Shown piece by piece: positions 37,067 through 45,403 of a DNA stretch of 64,000 bases. The position numbers and the translations under genes were made by a program. Source of the DNA: Litoribaculum gwangyangense (GTDB lineage: Bacteria; Bacteroidota; Bacteroidia; Flavobacteriales; Flavobacteriaceae); contig NZ_BAABJW010000002.1 in the NCBI RefSeq assembly GCF_039543505.1, positions 434,001 to 498,000 on the forward strand, written 5' to 3'. Position 1 is the stretch's first letter; each line of letters begins with the position of its first letter. Under the pieces are notes generated by a model, which saw nothing but the letters and a program-made list of their open reading frames with translations, made no database searches and was not told the DNA's origin.

Positions 37067-38821
37067 TTATAATGATTTTGCAGGATTTGAATAGTTATTA
37101 TGAGCTTCTCTATGTATTAACCCTGCATCAACAAACTTTGTAATGTAACCTTCTGCTGTTTTATGTGGGATGTTTTGTTTGGTTGCTAAATCTAAATAGT
37201 CTTGTCTGCTAAAATGCTTGGGTAGGCTTTCTAAAAAGCGTTCCTTTCGGTTTAAGCGTTTTACTGCTTTTTGTTCTATTGGCAAATCATTAAACACCTT
37301 ACTACTATGCTTTACTAAAATAGAAATGATAGTTAGCGCATTTTGGAAATCGACATCCTCACATTCTTTTACTTGATTGACATCACCATCTTCCATAATA
37401 CGAAATGCCGTAAATAACATCATTAGCCTAAATGCAATTAAGCCTAATCGTCTAATAGTTGCGATATACTCTTCGGGTTGTAAGTTGATGTATTTAGTCT
37501 GTAAGGATTCAAAAAATGTATTGAATTGCTGTTGTTGAGGTGTTGTTAGTCTTACCTCAATTTCAGGATTATTCTTCAATGTTTTATATAGGCCTAAAAA
37601 CTCACTTCCTAATTGCGAATAGTAATCATCTAAACCAACATTGTTATTGCTTGAAAATACATTTTTCCAAGTGGGCTTTATATTCATATAATAGAATATA
37701 AAGCGACTGAACAAACCATTTTCGGCATTCGGGATTAAGGTTGCCACTTGCTTGGGTGTACCTGACAATACAGTAGATAAACACGGTTTTTCAATATCTA
37801 CATACTCTCTGTCGGTTCTACGATAATAACTAATGGTTTCGTGATGGAAGGCTTTACGAAAACCATCGCTATAATTGCCATAATCGCTTTTAAAAGCTTG
37901 TGCCAAGGTATCGCCTTCGGTTTCAAAAATCAATCCTTTGCCTTCATTATCAGAAATTAATTGATAGACACCCGTAACACTATTATTGGCAGGTATGAAC
38001 AACATTCTTTCGGGTGGCTTACCTGGTTTCTCTAAATTTTCATCTTTACCCTTGTTCATATTATACGTTGCCATTTCTGTATTAAATTGTTGCTTTAGTA
38101 CTTTGGCTTGCTCACGCTTTAACTTGTGTACAGGATCCACCAAATTTTTAATTTGGTTAAGCCTGCCTTTACCTGCAGATGCAGGTGCAGTTACAAATAG
38201 ATATAAATTAGCAAAGACTTTGCGTTGGTCGTAAATACCAAAGAGTTTAGGAAAACAGGCACTAAAAGCCGTTAAAGCTCCCAATAGCAAAATGTCTTTT
38301 TCCTCTTGACTGCTCGCAGGATTTACAACTTGTTGTAAAAACTGCGGTAAGGTATTAAATACCTCATCTGGTATTGTTGGCATTGCTTGTTCTGGTACAT
38401 CAACAACAGTTTCAACTTTTGTTGCAACCTCGTTGTTGCTTTGTTGCTTCATAGGTTTTATACCTGCCTGATGCGCATAATGGTAAAACGTTCCAATGGT
38501 AATGCCGTGACCTTTTGCATTTAGGCACTTATTGAATTGCTCATCACATTCTTTTGAATCATAACCTACATGGTTTTTGCTTATTCGGTGAAAATAATCT
38601 CTTCCTGTTTCTCCATATTCTTCAGCTAAAGCGAATCCTAAATCTCTCCAAGTGGCATAATTTCCTGTGATATCTATGCCCGATTGCTCAATTGCAGAAA
38701 TATAGATTTCAATGTAGTTAACAGCAAAAGCAACAACATTAGTTGTTGCGTTGTTGCCTGTTGGTTGCGATTGCTCTTCTGGAACTTCCAACCATTCTTT
38801 CGGATTAAATATTTTTGTCAT
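37067..38821 (-). CDS. DUF3987 protein with PriCT_2-like N-terminus (helicase/primase-like)
   Basis: 584 residues. Residues 36-120 resemble the PriCT_2 primase-associated domain (NYATWRDLGFALAEEYGETGRDYFHRIS). About 150-520 is DUF3987, a P-loop ATPase family with APASAGKGR (212-220) as nucleotide-binding loop and EGDTLAQAF as a probable acidic box. The C-terminal 60 residues look like a winged helix (HFSRQDYLDLATKQNIPHKTAEGYI). Found in Bacteroidota islands with a VirE_N-like partner, it probably acts in element replication. It overlaps that partner by 4 bp. Confidence 0.8.
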   Translation of the reverse strand: MTKIFNPKEWLEVPEEQSQPTGNNATTNVVAFAVNYIEIYISAIEQSGIDITGNYATWRDLGFALAEEYGETGRDYFHRISKNHVGYDSKECDEQFNKCLNAKGHGITIGTFYHYAHQAGIKPMKQQSNNEVATKVETVVDVPEQAMPTIPDEVFNTLPQFLQQVVNPASSQEEKDILLLGALTAFSACFPKLFGIYDQRKVFANLYLFVTAPASAGKGRLNQIKNLVDPVHKLKREQAKVLKQQFNTEMATYNMNKGKDENLEKPGKPPERMLFIPANNSVTGVYQLISDNEGKGLIFETEGDTLAQAFKSDYGNYSDGFRKAFHHETISYYRRTDREYVDIEKPCLSTVLSGTPKQVATLIPNAENGLFSRFIFYYMNIKPTWKNVFSSNNNVGLDDYYSQLGSEFLGLYKTLKNNPEIEVRLTTPQQQQFNTFFESLQTKYINLQPEEYIATIRRLGLIAFRLMMLFTAFRIMEDGDVNQVKECEDVDFQNALTIISILVKHSSKVFNDLPIEQKAVKRLNRKERFLESLPKHFSRQDYLDLATKQNIPHKTAEGYITKFVDAGLIHREAHNNYSNPAKSL

Positions 38822-39726
38822 AATGCTTGGTGTCTTTTATGTAAAAAGGCTGTTGGGTCGTATGGTAAAAAACACGCTCTGGAAACGTCTTTACCTGACT
38901 GGTCAACCTCAATGTTATAGGTGTATTTTATGTAATTCGCAACTGCCGTGAAATACTCTGAATGTGTTACCTCTGAAACATCTATTCTGACAATCCATTT
39001 TAGGCCATCACCAGAAGGTGATGTGAACAGCATTTCGGTTTCAAAGTATTCATCGTTTAGTAATTGTGCTTTTAACTCTTGAAGATTATCTAAATGGTCG
39101 AAATCAATAGTTAATAGATTGGAATGTTCTAACAAATTGTTATCATTCCGCTTTTCAAACGTTCCTGAAAAAGTGACGTAATCAAAGCGATTAGCTTTGA
39201 ATTTACGTGCTTCTTTTACATCGGTTATTGCTCTTAAATCTTCAGTAATCCTTTTGTATTTATCACTTGTGATTAATGCAAATACTTGATGTAATCGCAT
39301 AGTTTCCGCAGGAAACACATTGCGAACCGGGGCTTTGAAAAAGCTACAGTAAGCATACCAGGTATCATCTGGACCATTCAACCAATCTAATTCGCTTTTT
39401 TCCTTGACTTCTAAATTTAGGTGCAACTCTTGGTTAATCTTATGCAACAATTCTTCTTCATCGGTTATTCTGAAATGGTACTGTGCAAAATCGAATACAT
39501 CTCCGTTAAAAGTTTTTAGTTCTGTATCTCGATGTGTTGCTATAACGCCATCAATATGAATCCGTAAAGTTTCTTTACCACCATTAAAAGGATTTCGGGT
39601 TATCCCGCAGTCCCTTCCTTTTACAGAAAGGACTGTTGTTTCAGGATAATAGTGTCTTAACACGTAGGCATAAATCTTTAAGCCGTAATGTGTTTTATCT
39701 AAAATTGCTTCTCTACTTACTTCCAT
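38818..39726 (-). CDS. BT4734/VirE_N-type primase-like protein
   Basis: 302 residues. The middle/C-terminal part (about 130-295) fits the VirE N-terminal/BT4734 family related to archaeo-eukaryotic primase folds: LLTIDFDHLDN (acidic pair), SPSGDGLKWIVRI and DVSRACFLPYDP are characteristic. The N-terminal 110 residues (HYYPETTVLSVKGRDCGITRNPFNGGKETLRI) resemble a toprim/CHC2-linked segment. It likely cooperates with the DUF3987 protein whose start overlaps its end by 4 bp, and overlaps the preceding HTH gene by 14 bp. Typical pair of integrative elements in Bacteroidota. Confidence 0.8.
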   Translation of the reverse strand: MEVSREAILDKTHYGLKIYAYVLRHYYPETTVLSVKGRDCGITRNPFNGGKETLRIHIDGVIATHRDTELKTFNGDVFDFAQYHFRITDEEELLHKINQELHLNLEVKEKSELDWLNGPDDTWYAYCSFFKAPVRNVFPAETMRLHQVFALITSDKYKRITEDLRAITDVKEARKFKANRFDYVTFSGTFEKRNDNNLLEHSNLLTIDFDHLDNLQELKAQLLNDEYFETEMLFTSPSGDGLKWIVRIDVSEVTHSEYFTAVANYIKYTYNIEVDQSGKDVSRACFLPYDPTAFLHKRHQAL

Positions 39727-40009
39727 CTTGATTGAAATTATGGTTGTAGTAGTTATCTTGAAGCAATTGCTCTACATCGGACACTTTGTAATAAAACTTA
39801 CCCTTTACTTTGCTATAAGGCAGTGTTCCGTTATCTCTAAAGGTCTGTAAGGTTCGCTTACTGATGTGTAAGGTCTGCAATACGTCTTGGTTGTCTATCC
39901 ACGTATCTTTTAATACTTCCGCTCTCGAATGTCGTAACAACTCGATACGTGCTTTTAAGTCCTTTATTTCTTGTGAGAGCGCCAAGAGTAAATCGATTAT
40001 TTCAGTCAT
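39713..40009 (-). CDS. HTH DNA-binding protein, excisionase-like
   Basis: 98 residues. A helical N-terminus (LSQEIKDLKARIELL, coiled coil) is followed by a MerR/HTH_17-type domain (WIDNQDVLQTLHISKRTLQTFRDNGTLPYSKVKGKFYYKVSDVEQLL). Proteins of this kind act as excisionases or regulators in Bacteroidota mobile elements. Overlaps the neighbouring genes by 4 bp and 14 bp, so it is part of one transcript with the replication pair. Confidence 0.82.
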   Translation of the reverse strand: MTEIIDLLLALSQEIKDLKARIELLRHSRAEVLKDTWIDNQDVLQTLHISKRTLQTFRDNGTLPYSKVKGKFYYKVSDVEQLLQDNYYNHNFNQDGSK

Positions 40010-40305
40010 AACTTCACCGCTCCTTTCTTAATTAAGTAATCGGCAGCTTGCTGTTCGATTTCATCTTGTGAATCAACACGGTTACTCAATAACCATTGTT
40101 CTAATTCTGCTCTGTTGAAATAAATCTTCTTACCATTCGGTTTGTAATGCGGAATGGTTCCGGTACTCGTAAGCTTGTATAAATGGGATTGTGACAATTC
40201 CAAAAATTTACAGGCTTCGTTGAAAGTCAATACGTTTTTTACAATAATGTTTCTGTCTAAAACGTGTGCTTCGATAATTTTAAGACGTTCTAATATTTCG
40301 TCCAT
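40006..40305 (-). CDS. HTH_17 DNA-binding protein, excisionase-like
   Basis: 99 residues. HTH_17 fold at about 25-72 (VLTFNEACKFLELSQSHLYKLTSTGTIPHYKPNGKKIYFNRAELEQWL), a typical recombination-directionality or regulatory module, followed by a short charged tail. It is the first gene of the 40305-37067 operon and overlaps the next HTH gene by 4 bp. A second distinct HTH in the same operon suggests one controls replication genes and the other excision; which is which cannot be read. Confidence 0.82.
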   Translation of the reverse strand: MDEILERLKIIEAHVLDRNIIVKNVLTFNEACKFLELSQSHLYKLTSTGTIPHYKPNGKKIYFNRAELEQWLLSNRVDSQDEIEQQAADYLIKKGAVKL

Positions 40306-40333
40306 AACTAATTAATTTTAAGTAATAGAAATG

Positions 40334-40369
40334 GACATCTGGCCAAATGTCATTCTTGGTTTTCAAGAA
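40334..40369. promoter_or_regulatory. Two small inverted repeats in the HTH operon leader
   Basis: GACAT-N8-ATGTC (40334-40351) and TTCTTG-N5-CAAGAA (40353-40369 region, arms 40353-40358 and 40364-40369), upstream of the HTH_17 start at 40305. Likely operator sites for one of the island HTH proteins. Confidence 0.35.
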
Positions 40370-40431
40370 CAGGACAAAGGTTTAAAATTGGCTATCGGAT
40401 TTTAGTAAGAGTGTAAAATGAGAGTAAGACA

Positions 40432-40460
40432 ACAGTAAGATTTCTTACTAATCTTACTGT
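40432..40460. terminator. Hairpin after the DUF-type island gene
   Basis: ACAGTAAGATT (40432-40442) pairs perfectly with AATCTTACTGT (40450-40460), 7-nt loop. A T run follows on the plus strand (40461 on), whereas the coding strand here is minus. It starts right after the stop of the gene at 40464, so it may be a 3'-end hairpin or act on plus-strand transcripts. Confidence 0.5.
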
Positions 40461-40463
40461 TTT

Positions 40464-41414
40464 TTATTGCAGTTGTTGGATAATATTGTCTATTTCTTCC
40501 TTTTCTTTTGGGTTATGGACTTTGTTTTTATGAAGATTATTTGCCTTTAGAGGTGTTCCTGTTTTAGTAATAAACTTTCCAGAACGCTCAATTGAAGTTG
40601 GATTAAATCCTGTAAAAAAAGGTTTTAAAACATCTACTATATAACTAAACTGTGTGGTTTCACATTGAAGGTGAATTTCTGTATTTCCTTCTGTAAAATC
40701 TTTTGCTATTAAAAGATTATATAATTGTTGAACTGTAGTTCTATTATCCAATATATCAATCCTTAATTGAAAATCATTTAGTACTTTGAGTAAGTCAGAT
40801 GTATCTTTATTTTTATATCCAAATGAGGTTTTAGGTTTACTTTTCGGTTTAGATGGTTTTTTAACCACCTCTTTTTTATCAGCTTCTAATTTTACAAATA
40901 CTGAAGTATCAAAATAAGTATCATTAAAGTACTTTTCTGTTATTTCTTGAATTGAGAATAAAGCAGTTTCTGAAAATTGTCCGTATTGCTCTTGTAGTTC
41001 TATGTATAGGCGAATTGCAGATACTTTTAAGTAATTGATTATGTAATCAGTATCGTTGCCTAAATCGTTACTTATAGACTGCTTTTTGATGTAGGCGGCA
41101 ATATCCTTTAGATACTTATCGTATTTATTAAATTGTCTTGTATATCTGTATTTGCTTTCGGGTTCTCCTGCATCGATTGGAAATTCGGATTTTAATGCTG
41201 CTAATTCGGTTTCGGTATCATTAGAAATCAACTTAAAGTAATATTCTTTTCTACTGTTTAAAGGTCTTTTAAAGTTTACTTTAAAAACCGCATTATCAGC
41301 TTTTGGTGTTTCCTTTAATTCAGAGTTCTGAAAATTAAATTCTCTATCTGATCTATCGTCTCTATGTAAACCGTTGGTAATTGATACCAAGCTTGCAAAT
41401 ACATTTCCTTTCAT
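40464..41414 (-). CDS. Hypothetical island protein downstream of the integrase
   Basis: 316 residues, charged and helical; a Lys/Pro-rich linker (VVKKPSKPKSKPKTSFGYKN, about 187-206) divides an N-terminal part (helices about 60-170) from a C-terminal part. No membrane segment or signal. The start codon overlaps the last base of the integrase stop, so it is translated from the same transcript. Similar-sized unknown proteins accompany integrases in flavobacterial islands, but I cannot name the family with confidence. Confidence 0.6.
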   Translation of the reverse strand: MKGNVFASLVSITNGLHRDDRSDREFNFQNSELKETPKADNAVFKVNFKRPLNSRKEYYFKLISNDTETELAALKSEFPIDAGEPESKYRYTRQFNKYDKYLKDIAAYIKKQSISNDLGNDTDYIINYLKVSAIRLYIELQEQYGQFSETALFSIQEITEKYFNDTYFDTSVFVKLEADKKEVVKKPSKPKSKPKTSFGYKNKDTSDLLKVLNDFQLRIDILDNRTTVQQLYNLLIAKDFTEGNTEIHLQCETTQFSYIVDVLKPFFTGFNPTSIERSGKFITKTGTPLKANNLHKNKVHNPKEKEEIDNIIQQLQ

Positions 41415-42508
41415 TATAAATCTAATTGAATACGGTTAGCAGCTTCTTTCTTTTTATCATCAATTACTTTGGCGTAAATCTGTGTGGTTCTTAATTCTTT
41501 ATGCCCTAACAATTTTGATACCGTGTAAATGTCTGTACCCAAAGTTAATTGTAAAGTGGCATAGGTATGACGGGCACAATGAAAAGTAATGTTTTTAGTA
41601 ATACCTGCTTTTAACATCCATTGTTGCAATTTAAGGTTTGACCAGGCACTATAATGTAAGCCTTCAAAAACTTTTGTTTCGGGTTTTCCTGCTTCTCCTA
41701 ATAATTCTCTGGCTTGTTCTGATATTGGTAAAGTTTCAGCTCCTTTGGTTTTCTTTTGTCTGAAACGTATGTAATAACCCATTTCTTTAGAGTGTTGGAT
41801 TTCTGACCACAACAATTTTTCAATATCTGACCAACGTAATCCGGTAAGGGCTGAAAATATAAACGCATTTTTTAATAGTGGTAATTCACATTCTGTGTTA
41901 ACTGCTTTTTGTAATTCATCAAGCGTTAAAAATTCTCGTTGAGGTTCTCCTTGTTTGAAATAATCTACACCATTAGCTGGATTGACTTTTAAAATACCAT
42001 CCTTTACCGCTTGCTTTAAAGCTGCGCAAAATTTACCATAGTATGAATATTTAGAGTTTTGAGACAATTTTTTACCTGCTCTTGCCATAGCATCCTTATC
42101 TAAATACTCTTTGAAACGCTCAACAAATGATTTATCCAAATCTTGGAAACTTACATCCGTAGGACAAAAGTTTTTCAAGTGTTTTAGCATACTGTTCCAA
42201 TTCCCGTAGTTGCCAGAGCTGGTATTTTTCTTTTCAGCTAAAGCCGTAACATAAGTAATAAAACTGCCTTTTAATTTCTCAATATCCTGAAAGCCATAAA
42301 TACCATTTTGAATTTCTATTTGACGTTGTGCGCAAATGGTTTCTGCTAATTGCTTGGTTTTCTTGTTAACCTCTCTTTCGGTTTTAGTTTTAGGATTAGT
42401 CGTAAGGTATAAACGCAAATACTCGGTTTTGCGTTTTCCTTTATGATAGTAATCTAAATACAGACTTATTTTATCATTCTTTTTACGTTGTCTTAATGTT
42501 ACTTTCAT
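41414..42508 (-). CDS. int: Tyrosine recombinase (integrase) of the island
   Basis: 364 residues. N-terminal arm-binding domain (about 1-70), core-binding domain (about 75-180) and catalytic domain with the full set: Arg225 (TGLRWSD), Lys255 (KKTKG), His310 and Arg313 (HCARHTYA), His336 (LLGHKEL) and Tyr345 (TTQIYAK). It cleaves and joins the att cores to integrate or excise the element at the mnmE 3' end. The integrase end faces mnmE, 606 bp from the right att core, as is usual for islands using a gene 3' end. All catalytic residues are present, so it should be active. Confidence 0.95.
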   Translation of the reverse strand: MKVTLRQRKKNDKISLYLDYYHKGKRKTEYLRLYLTTNPKTKTEREVNKKTKQLAETICAQRQIEIQNGIYGFQDIEKLKGSFITYVTALAEKKNTSSGNYGNWNSMLKHLKNFCPTDVSFQDLDKSFVERFKEYLDKDAMARAGKKLSQNSKYSYYGKFCAALKQAVKDGILKVNPANGVDYFKQGEPQREFLTLDELQKAVNTECELPLLKNAFIFSALTGLRWSDIEKLLWSEIQHSKEMGYYIRFRQKKTKGAETLPISEQARELLGEAGKPETKVFEGLHYSAWSNLKLQQWMLKAGITKNITFHCARHTYATLQLTLGTDIYTVSKLLGHKELRTTQIYAKVIDDKKKEAANRIQLDL

Positions 42509-42514
42509 AGGATG

Positions 42515-42880
42515 CTAATTAAAAAGGTTTTCTATTTGCCATCTGGCCACAATACGCTTTCTTCCAAAAGGGACTGCTTTTAAACGTCCTTGTTGAATCA
42601 TTCTTTGAATGGTCCATCTACTTACACCAATCAATTGTGAGGCTTCAGTAACGCTTAAAAAATCTTTATTATTTACCGTGTTGAGGTTTGGAATTTGGAC
42701 AGCTTCTTTTTGCTGCTGCATATCCTTTGTAAGAGTAGCTTGAATTTTTTCTTTACGCTTACGTGCCTTATAGGCTTTTTTAGCACAGGTATCACCACAG
42801 TATTTAGTTACTGTTGTGCGTGCTGTAAAAGCATTACCGCAATGTTTACAGGTTTTTGGGATGTATAAATTACTGCTCAT
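42515..42880 (-). CDS. Zinc-finger plus HTH_17 DNA-binding protein
   Basis: 121 residues from the ATG at 42880. An upstream frame to 42934 would translate a DNA repeat array into MMHHIAPRC..., so the internal start is preferred. About 8-40: a CxxC..CxxxC zinc finger (CKHCGNAF..YCGDTCAKKAY). About 70-121: HTH_17 (LSVTEASQLIGVSRWTIQRMIQQGRL). It probably acts with the integrase, whose start is 6 bp downstream, as an excisionase or regulator binding the repeats in front of it (inference). Confidence 0.82.
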   Translation of the reverse strand: MSSNLYIPKTCKHCGNAFTARTTVTKYCGDTCAKKAYKARKRKEKIQATLTKDMQQQKEAVQIPNLNTVNNKDFLSVTEASQLIGVSRWTIQRMIQQGRLKAVPFGRKRIVARWQIENLFN

Positions 42881-42882
42881 AA

Positions 42883-42930
42883 ATGGTGCTTTATGTAGCA
42901 TTATGGTGCAACGTGGGGCAATATGGTGCA
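42883..42930. repeat. Phased ATGGTGC repeat array
   Basis: ATGGTGC at 42883-42889, 42904-42910 and 42924-42930, spaced 21 and 20 bp, with degenerate copies between (ATGTAGCA, GTGGGGCA). The period is about 10 bp, so sites recur on one face of the helix. It sits immediately upstream of the zinc-finger HTH gene. Confidence 0.7.
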
Positions 42931-42950
42931 TCATTTCGCCAATCTTTTAG

Positions 42951-43003
42951 CCAACAGATTTGGGCAACAAATCCGTATTTAAGGCAACAGATATACAACA
43001 AAT
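42951..43003. repeat. CAACAGAT/CAACAAAT repeat cluster near the right island end
   Basis: Four copies: CCAACAGAT (42952-42960), GGGCAACAAAT (42962-42972), GGCAACAGAT (42983-42992) and ACAACAAAT (42995-43003). TTGGGCAACAAAT (42960-42972) is repeated exactly at 8720-8732. Probable integrase arm sites. Confidence 0.55.
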
Positions 43004-43097
43004 TTAGTTAAAAAAGAGCAAAAAAGCAACAAAAAAGAGAAGATAAAAACTCATAAAGTCAATAAAATCAATACATTAACAAACAAAAGAAAGTAAG

Positions 43098-44489
43098 TTA
43101 CTTCCCGATACAGAAATTCGCGAAAATATTTCCAAGCAAATCGTCACTTGTAATTTCACCTGTAATTTCCCCAAAATGATAGAGGGCTTGACGAATATCA
43201 ATAGCGAGCAGGTCTCCAGGTAAGTCAGTTTCAAGTCCTGATTTAACTTTTTGAATTTCTTCAAATGCTTTTAACAAAGCATCATAATGACGAGAATTAG
43301 TGACTATGGTATCATTATTTCGCAATGCACCTGTATTAATTAAATTAAGAAGCTTATTTGTGAGTTGCTCAACTCCAAATCCTGTTTTAGCCGAGAGCAA
43401 GTGAATTTCAGGAATTTCACTTTTCATTATCGTTATTTGAGCATCATCTATTTGATCAATTTTGTTTGCTATAACAATTAGAGGTTTTTGAGGATATTTA
43501 TTTTTAATCTTCTCTAGTTCAACTTTAAACTCTAAACTATGTATGTTAAACTCCGTGCTATCAAACAAATAAATAACCACCTGCGCCTGCTCTATTTTTT
43601 CAAAGGTTTTTTTAATGCCAATACTTTCAACAACATCTATAGTATCTCTAATTCCGGCTGTATCAATAAATCTGAAACCAATACCGCCTATGGAAATTTC
43701 ATCCTCAATAGTATCTCTGGTTGTTCCAGCTATCTCAGAAACAATCGCGCGCTCTTCATTTAGAAGTGCATTTAACAAAGTAGATTTCCCCACATTAGGC
43801 TCTCCAACAATAGCTACCGGAATACCATTTTTAATCACATTACCCACAGCAAAGGAATCAATCAGTCTTTTTAACACGAATGAGATTCTTTCTATTAAAT
43901 CTTTAAACTGAGTTCTATCTGCAAACTCTACATCTTCCTCTGAAAAATCAAGCTCTAATTCAATTAATGAAGCAAAATTTAAAAGTTCTTCACGAAGTTT
44001 AGCAATTTCTGATGAAAAACCACCACGCATTTGCTGCATCGCAATTTGATGGGATGCTTCATTATCGCTAGCTATTAAATCTGCCACAGCTTCAGCTTGG
44101 CTCAAATCCAATTTACCATTTAAAAAAGCGCGCAACGTAAACTCGCCAGCAGAAGCCATGCGGCATCCATTTCTTAAAAATAATTGTATAATTTCTTGTT
44201 GAATATAATTGGAACCATGGCATGATATTTCAACAACATTTTCACCAGTGTAGGAATTTGGATTTTTAAAAATCGATACCAATACTTCATCAATTGTTCT
44301 ATTTACGTCAATAATATGGCCCAAATGAATGGTATGCGTTTTTTGCTTGGATAGTTGTTTACCAGAAACCGATTTGAACTGCTTTTCTGCTATGGCAATA
44401 GCATCTTTTCCTGAAAGTCTAATGACCGCTATAGCACCAGCGCCAGAAGGTGTAGCTAAAGCAACTATAGTATCTTGATTTATCATCAC
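43098..44489 (-). CDS. mnmE: tRNA uridine-5-carboxymethylaminomethyl GTPase MnmE
   Basis: 463 residues, full length. N-terminal tetrahydrofolate-binding domain (about 1-120), helical domain, and an inserted G domain with GEPNVGKST (229-237), DTAG and NKID. It ends FCIGK (Cys460), the conserved C-terminal motif needed for catalysis. With MnmG it modifies wobble uridine of tRNAs. Its last codons are the island's attachment site: the reading frame is intact and the present TAA stop was probably supplied by the element. It is one base from the S1-domain gene upstream. Confidence 0.97.
   Translation of the reverse strand: MMINQDTIVALATPSGAGAIAVIRLSGKDAIAIAEKQFKSVSGKQLSKQKTHTIHLGHIIDVNRTIDEVLVSIFKNPNSYTGENVVEISCHGSNYIQQEIIQLFLRNGCRMASAGEFTLRAFLNGKLDLSQAEAVADLIASDNEASHQIAMQQMRGGFSSEIAKLREELLNFASLIELELDFSEEDVEFADRTQFKDLIERISFVLKRLIDSFAVGNVIKNGIPVAIVGEPNVGKSTLLNALLNEERAIVSEIAGTTRDTIEDEISIGGIGFRFIDTAGIRDTIDVVESIGIKKTFEKIEQAQVVIYLFDSTEFNIHSLEFKVELEKIKNKYPQKPLIVIANKIDQIDDAQITIMKSEIPEIHLLSAKTGFGVEQLTNKLLNLINTGALRNNDTIVTNSRHYDALLKAFEEIQKVKSGLETDLPGDLLAIDIRQALYHFGEITGEITSDDLLGNIFANFCIGK
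43099..43109. repeat. mnmE-proximal attachment-site core of the island
   Basis: TACTTCCCGAT, identical to 8668-8678. As read on the coding strand, mnmE ends TTCTGTATCGGGAAGTAA, very close to the Salmonella genomic island 1 attB in the same gene. Confidence 0.8.
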
Positions 44490-45320
44490 TTAAACTAAAT
44501 AAATACCATCATCCTTAATGTCTATCTGACGTTCTTTATAAAGTGATCCGATAGCTTTTTTGAAGTTTTTTTTGCTCATTTGTAGCATATCCTTAATAAT
44601 TTCTGGGCTGGATTTATCTGATAAGTTTAAATAGCCGCTATTATCATTTAATTCTTTAAGGATACGCTCTGCATTAGGCTCAATATTTCTGTAACCTATT
44701 TTACCTAAGCTAATATCTAATTTATTACCTGGGCGAATTTTTTTAACGATGCCCTTAAGCTTATCGCCTACACTAATATCTCGAAAAATACTGTCTTTGT
44801 AAATTAGCCCCGAATGTACTTTATTTACTATAACATTCATTCCTATATCGGATGGATGGGAGACTATGATATCGACTTCATCAAATTGATTCACTGTAAG
44901 TTCTTTATTATCAAGAAACCTATTTGTTTTACTTGACGCCACCAACCTATCTGTTTTTTCATCAATGTAACAATGCACTAAATACCATCCACCAGGTTTC
45001 ATTTTAAAAGCCTGTTCCTTAAATGGACAAAACAATTCTTTTACTAAGCCCCAATCCAAAAAAGCCCCATAATCATTAACTTGATTGCATCGCAATAATG
45101 CGAAATCACCCTTCATAATATATGGCATATCTGTAGTTGCAACGGGTCGTTCTTCGTTGTCCAAATACACAAAAACATCCAACTTATCCCAAATTTTAAA
45201 ACTTTCAGGAACATATCTATTTGGCAGCAACACTTCATTATCTTCATTATCAATAAGATAAATTCCATGATCGGTTTCACGAAGTATTTCCAGTGTATTT
45301 AGTTCTCCTAACTTTATCAT
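44490..45320 (-). CDS. CvfB-family S1 RNA-binding protein
   Basis: 276 residues. Two to three S1-like beta-barrels (about 5-60, 70-135, 150-220) with GDFALLRCNQVNDYGAFLDWG and GDKLKGIVKKIRPGNKLDISLG, then a C-terminal winged-helix-like domain (SKKNFKKAIGSLYKERQIDI). Matches the CvfB/YitL architecture; members bind RNA and affect gene expression. Its stop is adjacent to the mnmE start (operon). A TAnnTTTG element (45325-45332) ends about 4 bp before the ATG, implying a nearly leaderless message. Confidence 0.85.
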   Translation of the reverse strand: MIKLGELNTLEILRETDHGIYLIDNEDNEVLLPNRYVPESFKIWDKLDVFVYLDNEERPVATTDMPYIMKGDFALLRCNQVNDYGAFLDWGLVKELFCPFKEQAFKMKPGGWYLVHCYIDEKTDRLVASSKTNRFLDNKELTVNQFDEVDIIVSHPSDIGMNVIVNKVHSGLIYKDSIFRDISVGDKLKGIVKKIRPGNKLDISLGKIGYRNIEPNAERILKELNDNSGYLNLSDKSSPEIIKDMLQMSKKNFKKAIGSLYKERQIDIKDDGIYLV

Positions 45321-45351
45321 GTTGCAAAGGTAATGATATTCATTTTTTAAA

Positions 45352-45381
45352 ATAAAAAAGCGTCACAATAATGTGACGCTT
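45352..45381 (-). terminator. Rho-independent terminator of the DUF2853 gene
   Basis: AAGCGTCACA (45358-45367) pairs with TGTGACGCTT (45372-45381), 4-nt loop, followed on the minus strand by a T run. Confidence 0.85.
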
Positions 45382-45403
45382 GTCTTATCTATTTTCTTTA
45401 ATA

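Larger units (their letters stand above)
8668..43109. mobile_element. Integrative genomic island inserted in the 3' end of mnmE (about 34.4 kb)
   Basis: Bounded by the direct repeat TACTTCCCGAT at 8668-8678 and 43099-43109; the right copy is the last codons of mnmE. A tyrosine recombinase and putative excisionase-type HTH genes lie at the mnmE end. Gene content is accessory: primase/helicase-like proteins, a defence cassette, two heavy-metal efflux clusters and DUF6266. The mnmE 3' end is a known integration target (for example Salmonella genomic island 1). On the minus strand the chromosomal side of the distal copy reads GGGAAGTAG while mnmE now reads GGGAAGTAA, consistent with the element having supplied the present stop codon. 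No relaxase, coupling protein or type IV secretion gene is visible, so it is integrative but not self-conjugative as far as can be read. Confidence 0.82.

Noticed and set aside
42881..42934. Extended N-terminus of the zinc-finger HTH protein
   Set aside because: It translates the ATGGTGC DNA repeat array; the internal ATG at 42880 gives a normal protein.
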